Positions 8,497-17,059 of a DNA stretch of 64,000 bases are shown here, piece after piece. Where the stretch lies: NCBI RefSeq assembly GCF_012689525.1, contig NZ_CP051515.1:2852001-2916000 (forward strand), in the 5' to 3' direction. The position numbers and the translations under genes are program-made. The stretch is from Paraburkholderia aromaticivorans. GTDB taxonomy: Bacteria > Pseudomonadota > Gammaproteobacteria > Burkholderiales > Burkholderiaceae. The notes below the pieces were generated by a model. That model searched no databases. It was not told where the DNA came from and worked only from the letters and a program-made list of their open reading frames with translations. The first letter of the stretch is position 1, and every line of letters starts with the position of its first letter.

Positions 8497-9696
8497 ATGA
8501 AACTGGCCACCACCGACGAAATTGTCGCCGAACTGAAAGCCGGCCGCATGATCATTCTGGTCGACGAGGAAGATCGCGAGAACGAAGGCGATCTGCTGAT
8601 CGCCGCCGATCACGTCACGCCCGAAGCGATCAACTTCATGGCGCGCTTCGGACGCGGCCTCGTGTGCCTGACGCTGAGCGCCGAACATTGCGAGCGGCTG
8701 AAGCTCGCACCGATGGCGCAACAGAACGGCACGCAGTACGGCACCGCGTTCACGATCAGCATCGAAGCCGCGCAAGGCGTGACCACCGGCATCTCCGCCG
8801 CCGACCGCGCGCATACGATCCGCACGGCGATTCACGCCGACGTGCGCGCCGAGCAACTGGTGCAGCCGGGACATGTGTTCCCGATCGCGGCGCGTCCAGG
8901 CGGCGTGCTCGTGCGAGCCGGACACACGGAAGCCGGTTGCGATCTCACCGCGCTCGCTGGCCTGACGCCCGCCGCCGTGATCTGCGAAATCATGAACGAC
9001 GATGGCACCATGGCACGCCTGCCGCAACTGATCGAATTCGCCGCGCGCCACGGGCTAAAGATCGGCACCATCGCCGATCTGATCCACTATCGCAGCATTA
9101 ACGAATCGCTCGTGGAACGTGTCGGCGAGCGGCCGTTGCACACGCCGTGGGGACCGTTCCGCGCGATCCAGTATCGCGACACGGTGCGCGCTTCCACGCA
9201 TCTCGCGCTGGTGCGCGGCAACCCCATGCCCGAAGTGCCTGTGCTGATGCGCGTGCACGAATGTTTCTCGCTGCTCGACCTGCTCGACGCCGAGCCGTCC
9301 GCGCATTCGTGGCCGCTGCACGCGGCATTGCAAAAGATCGACGCAGCCGGATGCGGTGTGGCGGTGCTGCTCGATTGCGACATGCATGCGGATGCGAGCC
9401 GCGGTGCCCAAGGCGCAACCACTCGCAAGGATGGACGCCTGTCGGGCATCGGCTCGCAGATTCTGCGCGATCTCGGCGTGCGCAGACTGAACGTGTTGTC
9501 GAGCCCGTTCAGGCTGCCGGCGCTTTCGGGTCACGACCTGGAAATCATGGCGTTCATTCCGCTGGGCGAAGCGGATCTCGACAATCCGCATGCGTTCGAA
9601 TTCGCGCCGCAAAAGGCCGGCGTTCGTCATTCTTTCGCGCCGACACAGGCAAGCGCTCGGAGCGCTTCGTCCGAACTTCAAACTACTTCCTGCTGA
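8497..9696 (+). CDS. ribB: 3,4-dihydroxy-2-butanone-4-phosphate synthase with degenerate GTP cyclohydrolase II domain
   Basis: A 399-residue RibBA-type fusion. Residues 1-200 are RibB: DEEDRENEGDLLIAADHVTPEAINFM carries the catalytic acidic residues, and GHTEAGCDLTALAGL is the second motif. The C-terminal half aligns with RibA in general plan, but it lacks the zinc cysteines: the expected G-D-x-x-x-S-x-R-C-D-C-G region is replaced by a Cys-poor stretch after RVHECFSLLDLL. It should therefore make the riboflavin precursor from ribulose 5-phosphate but not open GTP. A riboflavin gene inside a catabolic operon rich in flavoenzymes suggests extra flavin supply on induction, an inference. ATG 8497 gives the normal RibB N-terminus. 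Confidence 0.85.
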   Translation: MKLATTDEIVAELKAGRMIILVDEEDRENEGDLLIAADHVTPEAINFMARFGRGLVCLTLSAEHCERLKLAPMAQQNGTQYGTAFTISIEAAQGVTTGISAADRAHTIRTAIHADVRAEQLVQPGHVFPIAARPGGVLVRAGHTEAGCDLTALAGLTPAAVICEIMNDDGTMARLPQLIEFAARHGLKIGTIADLIHYRSINESLVERVGERPLHTPWGPFRAIQYRDTVRASTHLALVRGNPMPEVPVLMRVHECFSLLDLLDAEPSAHSWPLHAALQKIDAAGCGVAVLLDCDMHADASRGAQGATTRKDGRLSGIGSQILRDLGVRRLNVLSSPFRLPALSGHDLEIMAFIPLGEADLDNPHAFEFAPQKAGVRHSFAPTQASARSASSELQTTSC

Positions 9697-9703
9697 CTCC
9701 TTT

Positions 9704-10570
9704 ATGACTGCACGGACACAACCCTATGTCGCCCTCGTCACCGGCGCCTCGCGCGGCGCCGGCAAAGGCATCGCGCTCGCACTTGCGGCAAGCGGCGCAA
9801 CCGTCTACGTGACCGGCCGCACGCAACGCGAAGGCGACGCGCCTTTGCCCGGCACGGTGCACGCGACGGCAATCGAAATCGACAAACTGGGCGGCAAGGG
9901 CATCGCCCTGACCTGCGATCACGCCGACGACCAGCAAGTCGCGGAAGTCTTCGAACACATTCGCCATGGCAGTGGGCAGCTGGATATTCTCGTCAACAAC
10001 GCCACCACGTTGCACGATCAACTGATCCGCCTCGCGCCGTTCTGGGAGAAGCCGCTCGCTCTCGTCGACATTCTCGACGTCGGCTTGCGATCCGCGTATG
10101 TGGCGAGCTGGCACGCCGCGCAAATGATGGCCGCGCAAGGCAGCGGCCTGATCGCGTTCACCTCCTCGTTCGGCGCGAGTTGCTATATGCACGGCGCGGC
10201 CTACGGTGCGCAGAAAGCCGGCGTCGATAAATTCGCCAAGGATATGGCCGTCGATCTGAAACCGTATGGCGTGGCCGCGGTGTCGATCTGGATGGGCATG
10301 CTGCAAACGGAGCGCACCGCGCGCGTGATCGCCGCGCATCCCGAGCAATATGCGGGGTTCAGTGAACGGGCGGAGACGCCTCAATTCACCGGGCGTCTGA
10401 TCGATGCGCTGTATCGCGATCCGCAACGGATGCAAAAGTCGGGCATGGTGCTGGTCGGCGCCGAGCTTGCGCACGAGTACGGCATCGCCGAACTCGACGG
10501 ACGACGGCCGCCGTCGCATCGCGAAGCATTGGGCGGCCCCGTGCAGGCGCATCCGGCTATCGTTGCGTGA
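9704..10570 (+). CDS. Short-chain dehydrogenase/reductase
   Basis: A 288-residue SDR. The Rossmann motif TGASRGAGKGIA is at residues 12-23, NNAT is the structural Asn motif, and the catalytic tetrad is seen as Ser in TSSFGAS and Tyr/Lys in YGAQKAG. VTGRTQRE after the second strand (Arg residues) points to NADP. Overall it resembles the DHRS1-like subgroup. It is the last gene of the rightward operon, 7 bp after ribB, and is followed by a strong hairpin. Likely role: oxidation of an alcohol or reduction of a ketone in the same pathway. Start at ATG 9704 is set by the family N-terminus; no strong ribosome site is visible. Confidence 0.85.
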   Translation: MTARTQPYVALVTGASRGAGKGIALALAASGATVYVTGRTQREGDAPLPGTVHATAIEIDKLGGKGIALTCDHADDQQVAEVFEHIRHGSGQLDILVNNATTLHDQLIRLAPFWEKPLALVDILDVGLRSAYVASWHAAQMMAAQGSGLIAFTSSFGASCYMHGAAYGAQKAGVDKFAKDMAVDLKPYGVAAVSIWMGMLQTERTARVIAAHPEQYAGFSERAETPQFTGRLIDALYRDPQRMQKSGMVLVGAELAHEYGIAELDGRRPPSHREALGGPVQAHPAIVA

Positions 10571-10596
10571 TACGTTGCCTTGGGCACAGGTAGAGA

Positions 10597-10632
10597 GGCT
10601 CGATACGTTATAGGCAAGCGCCGTATCGAGCC
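10597..10632. terminator. Perfect 11-bp hairpin between convergent genes
   Basis: GGCTCGATACG (10597-10607) pairs exactly with CGTATCGAGCC (10622-10632) across a 14-nt loop. It lies 26 bp after the SDR stop and 39 bp from the end of the leftward small membrane gene. There is no U-tract on either side, so it is a probable but unproven bidirectional terminator. Confidence 0.5.
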
Positions 10633-10671
10633 ATGTCCCGTTGCGCTCGACGTGAACACACGCGCTTTGCG

Positions 10672-10962
10672 CTAGAAACCGCTCACCACCAACGCGAACA
10701 CGACCGCCGCGCCGCCTACCGCGCCGAGGAACGTGAAGCATTGCTCATCCTCGCCTGAACGGCGCGCCCACACCCGCCCTGCCAGCGCGGCAAGTCCGGT
10801 GATGCCGAGAAACAACGACAACGACGAGCCCGCCGTGCACACCATGCCGGGAAACTCGTCGCTCCATGCGCACGCGTATAACTGCCGCACCGATACGCCG
10901 ATCACTCCGATCGCCACCAGCAAACCGGCTATCAGTCCATCGCGCTGAATTCTCGCTTTCAT
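10672..10962 (-). CDS. Small integral membrane protein, unknown function
   Basis: A 96-residue protein with three hydrophobic segments: about residues 10-28 (DGLIAGLLVAIGVIGVSV), 42-62 (AGSSLSLFLGITGLAALAG) and 78-95 (FLGAVGGAAVVFALVVSGF). Two Cys residues in the first loop (YACAWSDEFPGMVC) could form a disulfide. I chose ATG 10962 because GGAGG lies 7 nt upstream; the longer frame to 11046 has no ribosome site and an unlikely charged extension. No family recognised. It is transcribed alone, convergent with the SDR operon. Confidence 0.7.
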   Translation of the reverse strand: MKARIQRDGLIAGLLVAIGVIGVSVRQLYACAWSDEFPGMVCTAGSSLSLFLGITGLAALAGRVWARRSGEDEQCFTFLGAVGGAAVVFALVVSGF

Positions 10963-11232
10963 TTGCCACCCTCCTGCCTCATGCCTGTCTTCGTGCTGTC
11001 CATGCTCGCGACCTGAGTCCTTGCCGCACGGCGTTTTTTGCCGCAATACGACGCACCACGATCGAGGCTGCGCGCTTGCCGGTTCACACAGTCATTGACG
11101 GTGATTCGGTGCGCGCGGGCATCGTCCGGACGGACTAAGGGGGATTGCGGAGGAAGTAAAACGAGGTCGCGGACGTGACGGCGGGCGCCGTCACGTTGGA
11201 TCAAGGCAGTGAGGTCAACGAGGTGACGACGT
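10963..11232. other. Non-coding gap
   Basis: About 270 bp between the small membrane gene promoter and the end of the amidase gene. No gene, repeat or convincing terminator was found; it should hold the promoter of the small membrane gene. Confidence 0.5.
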
Positions 11233-12648
11233 TCAGAAGACTTGCGGCTTATCCGTGGCCCAGGTGCCGATGATCTCTTCGATCGCGCGCGCCGCCGAGA
11301 GCAACGCCGCCTCGCCACGCGGCTTGCCGACGATCTGGATGCCGACGGGCAGCCCGCTCGCACTCATGCCGCATGGAATCGCGATGACCGGCATGCCGGT
11401 GAGCGTCAGCGCATACGTGATGGCGAGCCAGTCGATGTAAGTCTCGAAGTGCTGGCCGACCGCGTCGCGGATATCGCGAGCTTCGACCGGGAACGGCAGC
11501 ACGATCGAGGCCGGACAGATCAGCACGTCATGACGCTGCAACAGCGCATTCAGCTTGTAGAAGAGATCTGTGCGCGTGCGCTGCGCCGAACGCATCGCCC
11601 GGTTGTCCAGTTGCAGACCGAACTCGATGTTCCAGATCACGTTGGGATTCAGCACGTCGCGGTGCTGCGCCAGCACGTCTTCGTAATTCGTTGCGTAGGC
11701 AATGCCGCGCAGCGTGTGAAACGCCTGCGTCGCCGCGCTCAGATCGAGATCGCTCTCCTCGACGCAAATGCCATCCGCCGAAAGCCGTTCCATTGTCTTG
11801 CGGCAGATCGCCAGGATTTCCGGCTCCACGGTGGCGATGCCGAGCCCTTCGCTGAACGCGACGCGCGCTGGGCGCTGCGGCCGGCGCGCATGATCGAGGA
11901 ACGAGGTCGCCGGCTCGCGCAGCGACAACGGCGCGCCCTCGACTTCGCCGCACATCGCATCGAGCAGCAGCGCAGCGTCGGTCACGTTGCGCGCCATCGG
12001 TCCGTGGATGCCGAGCGTGTCGTAGGGATTGGCGACCGGACCGTACGCGACGCGGCCCGGCGTCGGCCGCAAGCCGACCACGCCGCAGAACGCCGAAGGC
12101 GTGCGCAGCGATCCCGCCAGATCGGAGCCCTGCGCGACCCACGCCGTACCCGACGCCAGCGCGGCCGCCGCGCCGCCGGACGAACCGCCCGCCGAAAGCG
12201 CCGGATTCCACGGATTGCGCGTCACGCCGAACACACTGTTATAGGTATGGCCGCCAGAGCCGAACTCCGGCGTGTTGGATTTTGCGTAGACCACGCCGCC
12301 GCGCGCTTCGAGCAAGGTCACGCCGGCATCCGATGTTTCCGGCACGCGGTCGCGGTAGACCAGCGAACCGCGCGTGGTGCGCACGCCGGCCACGTCGGTC
12401 AGATCCTTGATCGGCACCGGCAGGCCGCACAGCACGCCGCGCTCGGCCACGGGCTTTTTCAGCAACGCATCGGCATGAGCATGCGCGCGCTCGAAACAAA
12501 GCGTGGGCAGCGCGTTGACCTGCGGTTCGAGGCGCGCCACCTGCGCTGCCAGCGTGTCGAGCAGGTCGTGCGGACTCACCGCTTCCTCGCGCAACAGATC
12601 GACGACTTCGCACGCGCTTCGCTCAATCAGACTGAGATCGACGGACAT
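11233..12648 (-). CDS. Amidase (amidase-signature family)
   Basis: A 471-residue amidase-signature enzyme. The Ser-cisSer-Lys triad is visible: Lys in PVPIKDLTDVAG, cis-Ser in AGGSSGGAAAALASG, and the nucleophile in QGSDLAGSLRTPSAFCGVVGLRPT. The last motif has Ala where most members have Gly (normally GTD-x-GGS-x-R). Family members hydrolyse amides, including GatA-like and indoleacetamide or nitrile-derived amides; the substrate is not predictable. It is monocistronic, 89 bp from the ABC-2 permease stop upstream, so it might be the last gene of that leftward group. GGAG lies 10 nt before the ATG. Confidence 0.9.
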   Translation of the reverse strand: MSVDLSLIERSACEVVDLLREEAVSPHDLLDTLAAQVARLEPQVNALPTLCFERAHAHADALLKKPVAERGVLCGLPVPIKDLTDVAGVRTTRGSLVYRDRVPETSDAGVTLLEARGGVVYAKSNTPEFGSGGHTYNSVFGVTRNPWNPALSAGGSSGGAAAALASGTAWVAQGSDLAGSLRTPSAFCGVVGLRPTPGRVAYGPVANPYDTLGIHGPMARNVTDAALLLDAMCGEVEGAPLSLREPATSFLDHARRPQRPARVAFSEGLGIATVEPEILAICRKTMERLSADGICVEESDLDLSAATQAFHTLRGIAYATNYEDVLAQHRDVLNPNVIWNIEFGLQLDNRAMRSAQRTRTDLFYKLNALLQRHDVLICPASIVLPFPVEARDIRDAVGQHFETYIDWLAITYALTLTGMPVIAIPCGMSASGLPVGIQIVGKPRGEAALLSAARAIEEIIGTWATDKPQVF

Positions 12649-12737
12649 TATGGCTAGGCTCCGTGTTGGGGAACGTTGTCAGTTTCGCATGGCGCGCAAA
12701 CCGGTGAAATGTGCGGTGACTCGATGCTCGGCTAACT

Positions 12738-13499
12738 TCAGGTCTTGAGCCGGTAACCAGTCTTGAAGATCCACGCAACGATCAACAAAAACACGGCCAA
12801 AAACAGCGCAGTCATGCCGAGGCTCACCTCGACATTCACATCGGCGAGACCATAGAAGCTCCAGCGAAATCCGCTGACCAGATAGACGATCGGATTGAAC
12901 AGCGTCACGACCTTCCAGAACGGCGGCAGCATATTGACCGCATAGAAACTGCCACCGAGAAAAGTCAGCGGCGTGATGATCAGGAGCGGCACGAGTTGCA
13001 GCTTCTCGAAGCTATCCGCCCAAATACCGATAATGAAACCGAGCAAACTGAACGTCACCGCCGTGAGCACGAGAAACAGGATCATCCAGAACGGATGCTG
13101 CACTTGCAGCGGCACGAACAATCCCGCCGTCGCGAGAATGATCAGCCCGAGCAGAATCGATTTGGTGGCCGCCGCGCCCACATAACTCACGACGATCTCC
13201 AGATACGACACCGGCGCCGACAGCAACTCGTAGATCGTGCCGGTAAAGCGCGGAAAGTAAATCCCGAACGACGCATTCGAAATGCTTTGCGACAGCAGCG
13301 ACAGCATGATCAAACCCGGCACGATAAACGCGCCGTAACTGATGCCGTCCACTTCCTTGATGCGCGAACCGATCGCCGCGCCGAACACGACGAAGTAAAG
13401 CGATGTCGAAATCACCGGTGCGATGATGCTCTGCATCAGCGTGCGCCAGGTGCGCGCCATCTCGAACTTGTAGATCGCGCGAATCGCGTAGATGTTCAT
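12738..13499 (-). CDS. ABC-2 type transporter permease
   Basis: A 253-residue ABC-2 membrane subunit with six predicted transmembrane segments, e.g. [76 protein letters not shown] and the C-terminal [17 protein letters not shown]. The motif [35 protein letters not shown] is the conserved ABC-2 loop. The family exports drugs, polyols or polysaccharides. Its ATG overlaps the stop of the ATPase gene by 4 bp (ATGA), so the two form one exporter. Substrate unknown. Confidence 0.9.
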   Translation of the reverse strand: MNIYAIRAIYKFEMARTWRTLMQSIIAPVISTSLYFVVFGAAIGSRIKEVDGISYGAFIVPGLIMLSLLSQSISNASFGIYFPRFTGTIYELLSAPVSYLEIVVSYVGAAATKSILLGLIILATAGLFVPLQVQHPFWMILFLVLTAVTFSLLGFIIGIWADSFEKLQLVPLLIITPLTFLGGSFYAVNMLPPFWKVVTLFNPIVYLVSGFRWSFYGLADVNVEVSLGMTALFLAVFLLIVAWIFKTGYRLKT

Positions 13500-14443
13500 T
13501 GGTTACCTCGGAGCAGACTGACGAAGATGTCTTCGAGCGAACTCTGCGTGGTGTGCAGGTCCTTGAAGCGGATGCCGGCGTCGTCGAGCGCCTTGAGCAG
13601 CGCGATGATGTCGGTGCGGCCGCCCTCGCCTTCGTAGGTGTAGATCAGTTCGTTGCCGCCCTTCGCGACGTCGAGCCCGTAGCCGGCGAGCGAGCCTGGC
13701 ACTTGCGCGAGCGGGCTCTCCAGTTGCAGCGTCAACTGCTTCTTGCCGAGCTTGCGCATCAACTCCGTTTTCTCTTCGACCAGCATGATTTCACCTGCGC
13801 TAATCACGCCGATGCGGTCGGCCATTTCCTCGGCCTCATCGATATAGTGCGTGGTGAGGATGATCGTCACGCCGCTCTCGGCGAGCGAGCGCACCAGCTT
13901 CCACATGTCGCGGCGCAGTTCCACGTCCACGCCGGCGGTCGGTTCGTCGAGAAACAGCACACGCGGCTCGTGCGAGAGCGCCTTGGCGATCAGCACGCGC
14001 CGTTTCATGCCGCCCGAGAGCGTGATGATCTTGCTATCGCGCTTTTCCCACAGAGACAGGTCGCGCAACACCTTTTCGACGTATGCCGGGTTTTTCGGCT
14101 TGCCGAACAGCCCGCGGCTGAACGAGACGGTCGCCCAGACGGTTTCGAAGGAGTCGGTGGTCAACTCCTGCGGCACGAGGCCGATCAGCGAGCGCGCGCC
14201 GCGATAGTCGGTCGCGATGTCGCGGCCGTCCACCGTCACGCTGCCGGCGCTGGCGTTGACAATGCCGCAGATGATGCTGATGAGGGTCGTTTTGCCCGCG
14301 CCGTTCGGACCGAGCAAAGCGAAGATTTCCCCGCGGTTGATCGCCAGATTGATGTTTTTAAGTGCATGAAAACCGGTGGCATAGGTTTTCGACAGGTTCG
14401 TGACTGAGACGATTGGCTGCATGGAATCGACGATGGCAGACAC
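13496..14443 (-). CDS. ABC transporter ATP-binding protein (DrrA/NodI type)
   Basis: A 315-residue ATPase. Walker A is [10 protein letters not shown], the signature is LSGGMKRRV, Walker B is [12 protein letters not shown], and the switch His is in [14 protein letters not shown]. The C-terminal ~80 residues form the extra domain seen in DrrA/CcmA-like exporters. It pairs with the downstream ABC-2 permease through an ATGA overlap. The start is uncertain: GTG 14443 gives an eight-residue leader before ATG 14422 ([17 protein letters not shown]), and neither has a good ribosome site. No gene nearby betrays the cargo. Confidence 0.9.
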   Translation of the reverse strand: MSAIVDSMQPIVSVTNLSKTYATGFHALKNINLAINRGEIFALLGPNGAGKTTLISIICGIVNASAGSVTVDGRDIATDYRGARSLIGLVPQELTTDSFETVWATVSFSRGLFGKPKNPAYVEKVLRDLSLWEKRDSKIITLSGGMKRRVLIAKALSHEPRVLFLDEPTAGVDVELRRDMWKLVRSLAESGVTIILTTHYIDEAEEMADRIGVISAGEIMLVEEKTELMRKLGKKQLTLQLESPLAQVPGSLAGYGLDVAKGGNELIYTYEGEGGRTDIIALLKALDDAGIRFKDLHTTQSSLEDIFVSLLRGNQ

Positions 14444-14811
14444 CGTTGTTTAGTTAGAGGGAGCGATGCTGAAGCGCCGCCGCACCCGCAATGTAATGGA
14501 AAGTGGGAAAGCGTGCAGCGCATCGCGACAGTGCGCCGGAAACACGTAGGGTCGAGGCAGGGAAAGAGGCTCGCCGTAACGGCGCGGCAAACCGTGCAAG
14601 CCGACCTGTTTCGCTGCAGTGCAAAATAGTTCGGCTTCCGTATCGGTTTGGTCACGCGACACCGGGAACGCATCATGCTCGATTCCCAGCATGCTGCCGC
14701 GGTGGTATCGGTCAAGCGAAATGCTTACGCGAGGCACACCGCTTGCGCAGTCCAATGCATGTGAGCCACAAGCGCTTGCGTGACATCAAACCAACTCTAT
14801 GGAGGTGAACC
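14444..14811. other. Divergent intergenic region
   Basis: 368 bp between the leftward ABC exporter and the rightward Gly-rich secreted protein. No coding frame here is convincing. It must carry two divergent promoters; the only clear signal is the TGGAGG ribosome site at about 14799-14804 for the next gene. Confidence 0.5.
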
Positions 14812-15216
14812 ATGAAACGCATTACCAAGACGATTTTCGCTTCGGCGCTCGTGATGGCATTGTCGGGTGGCGCTTATGCGCAGGCTGGCGGTGGCGCGGG
14901 CGGCGCAGGCGGCGGTGCGGGCGGTGGAGGCACTGGCGTGGGTGCGGGCGGCGGCACGACCGGGGGCGCTGGCGGGACTGCAGCACCAGGCGCGGGCGCC
15001 GGGTCAATGAAAAATCCGGGCGATTCGGGCTACGGCTCGCCGGGCGTGACCGGAACCGGCGGCGGCATGGGCACCGGCACTGGGGCGACACCAAATAGCC
15101 AGTCGATGAACCGCTCGAACAGCGGCATGAACAAAGGCATGAGCAAAGGGACGAGTAACGGGACCGGCAATGGCATGAACAACGGCACCGGCGGCACGAT
15201 GCAAAACGGCCAGTAA
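14812..15216 (+). CDS. Gly/Asn-rich low-complexity exported protein
   Basis: A 134-residue protein with a clear Sec signal peptide (MKRITKTIFASALVMALSGG, cleavage after AYAQA, about residue 24). The mature part is low complexity: residues 25-62 are nearly all Gly with Ala/Thr, then a central GSMKNPGDSGYGSPGVTG, then a tail of MNxG/SNG/TGNG repeats (MNRSNSGMNKGMSKG and onward). GGAGG sits 6 nt before ATG 14812. No enzyme fold is apparent. Secreted Gly/Asn-rich proteins of this kind are common in Burkholderiaceae and often stress-linked, but nothing in the sequence shows function. A terminator follows. Confidence 0.8.
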   Translation: MKRITKTIFASALVMALSGGAYAQAGGGAGGAGGGAGGGGTGVGAGGGTTGGAGGTAAPGAGAGSMKNPGDSGYGSPGVTGTGGGMGTGTGATPNSQSMNRSNSGMNKGMSKGTSNGTGNGMNNGTGGTMQNGQ

Positions 15217-15255
15217 AACTGGGCTGTTATTGGATTGACTGGTTCAGTTTCAACC

Positions 15256-15298
15256 GGGGCGGCGGCGCCGATGCATGGCATCGCCGCCCTTCTTTTTC
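15256..15298 (+). terminator. Rho-independent terminator of the Gly-rich gene
   Basis: GGGCGGC (15257-15263) pairs with GCCGCCC (15283-15289), enclosing GATGC-ATG-GCATC, with a 6-nt bulge. TTCTTTTT follows directly. It lies 40 bp after the stop codon of the Gly-rich protein. Confidence 0.75.
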
Positions 15299-15388
15299 TG
15301 ATACGAAAATCACGCGTTCATCCGCCAGGGTCCCGAATCACGCATGCGAGTCTTTCCACTTGCGAGGCATTCTTTCAAGAACTACCGG

Positions 15389-17059
15389 TCACGGCTCCGC
15401 GCAAACAAAACTGCTGGCGAGATTCACATTGCCCTTGCCGATGTAGCGCGGAAACAGCGGATAGCGGCACAGCGGACGTGAGCGCCCGTTAGTCGCCGCC
15501 GCGATATCGGTCGCCGTCAGCGTCTCGGGCGATGCCCCCCGCGTCACCCAGTTGTCGAGCGCGCCCAGCAGATCGACCGATGGGATGAACACACCGCTGC
15601 CGTGCTGGAATCCCGGCACCATGTACAAGCGCATGAAACCATTGACCTGGTCGATGCCGAACCGGTCGACCAGCGTGTCGTAATAGGCGATGGTCTGGTT
15701 CGGGCTGATGACTTCGTCGGCGAGGCCCTGCAGCGTGATGAGCTTGCCGCCGCGCGCGATGTAGCGCATGAGGTCGGGGTTCATCGCGCCGATCGTCTGT
15801 GACAGCGCGACCAGTTGCGCGCGATATTTACCGGGGTGTTGCGGGTCGAACCTGAGCGAGTCGAAGCCGGTGTCCCGCGTGACGAAGTAGCGGATGTAGC
15901 CGTCGCCTTGCGCGAACAGGTAGCCGTTGGCGAAAAACGTCGGCACCGGCAAGCGCTCCGGCTGATGCGCGAGGCCAAGCAGACCGGCCAGACGCGTACC
16001 CTGAAAAACGTTGTAGCCGCTATAGCCGTTGACATCCCACGCCAGACGGTAAGGCAACGAGAGCCCGTCGCGCATCACGAGCAAGGTGGAAAGCTGCGTG
16101 TTCGTGAGGCATTCATCGTGCGAAGGCGTGCGTCCGCTGCAGCGCAGCGAGTCGACAATCTCCGTTTCGTGTTCGCGGCATGCGGCGACATCGCTGACGA
16201 TGCCGTCCGCCGCGCCGTCGAGCCGGTCGCACGCGGCGAGCGTCCGTTGATAGACGTGTTCGAGCAGCAACGGTGGAATGAAGCCGCCGGGCGTGTTGTA
16301 TTCCGCCTGGCCGAGTTTCACGCCAAGCAGGCGCACGCCGGAAAAATTGAGCGCGGGCGAATTGGCGATCACGCCGTCGTAGTCGTCGGGATAGCGCTGC
16401 ATCACGGTGTAGCCTTCGCGGCCGCCGGTCGAGCCGCCGGCGAAATACATGCGTTGCGGCGGCCGGCCGTATGCGCGGGCAATCAGCGCAAGCGCGGCAT
16501 CGTGCGTTTTCTTTAGATGCGCAAAGCCGAAGTTCGTGACCGCCTCGTCGACGAGGCCGAATACCGCCACCGATGAATCGCCGACGTGCCCCGAATCGTC
16601 GCCGAACGTCGCGTAGCCTTGCGCGAGCGGCGCGCGGTTCGGCGAAAACGGCATTACGCCGGTGCCGCTCACCACCACGCCGTTATAACCGCCGCCGCCG
16701 ATCTGCAGCGCACGGCCGTTCCAGCGGCGCGGCAAGTTCAGATCGAAACGGATATCGGGCGTGGTGGCCTTGAACCCTTTGATACGGCCGGTGATGCGGC
16801 AATACTCGCCGCCCTGCTGATTGCCGGGCGCGGTGGCGCTCACCATCGCCGCGCTTTCGATCTGCACGCCGGCAGTGGGCAAGGCAATGAGTTCGGGTTG
16901 CAGGACGGCGCCCGCCAATTCCGCGCAGCGCATCGCGAGCGGCGCCTCCTGGGAAGCGGCGAGCGCCGGCTGAGCGGCAAGCCACAACATCGCGCCGATA
17001 ACGTGAATGACCGCGCGCGAATCTCGCGGGACACGCGCACGGCGCCGACGCGACCTCAT
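15389..17059 (-). CDS. Tannase/feruloyl-esterase family hydrolase, exported
   Basis: A 556-residue esterase. An Arg-rich signal peptide ends near AAQPALAA (about residue 35). The nucleophile motif is YFAGGSTGGREGYTVMQRYPDDYDG, the family NSPALNFSG block follows, and the late VPGFQHGSGVF...VDLLGALDNWVTRG block carries the catalytic His. Typical family members have Cys beside both Ser and His (CS-D-HC); here both are Gly, so that disulfide is absent. ATG 17059 overlaps the OpgC stop (ATGA) and starts the signal peptide; the longer frame to 17308 is inside OpgC. It probably cleaves an aromatic or acyl ester in the periplasm; the substrate is unknown. Confidence 0.85.
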   Translation of the reverse strand: MRSRRRRARVPRDSRAVIHVIGAMLWLAAQPALAASQEAPLAMRCAELAGAVLQPELIALPTAGVQIESAAMVSATAPGNQQGGEYCRITGRIKGFKATTPDIRFDLNLPRRWNGRALQIGGGGYNGVVVSGTGVMPFSPNRAPLAQGYATFGDDSGHVGDSSVAVFGLVDEAVTNFGFAHLKKTHDAALALIARAYGRPPQRMYFAGGSTGGREGYTVMQRYPDDYDGVIANSPALNFSGVRLLGVKLGQAEYNTPGGFIPPLLLEHVYQRTLAACDRLDGAADGIVSDVAACREHETEIVDSLRCSGRTPSHDECLTNTQLSTLLVMRDGLSLPYRLAWDVNGYSGYNVFQGTRLAGLLGLAHQPERLPVPTFFANGYLFAQGDGYIRYFVTRDTGFDSLRFDPQHPGKYRAQLVALSQTIGAMNPDLMRYIARGGKLITLQGLADEVISPNQTIAYYDTLVDRFGIDQVNGFMRLYMVPGFQHGSGVFIPSVDLLGALDNWVTRGASPETLTATDIAAATNGRSRPLCRYPLFPRYIGKGNVNLASSFVCAEP

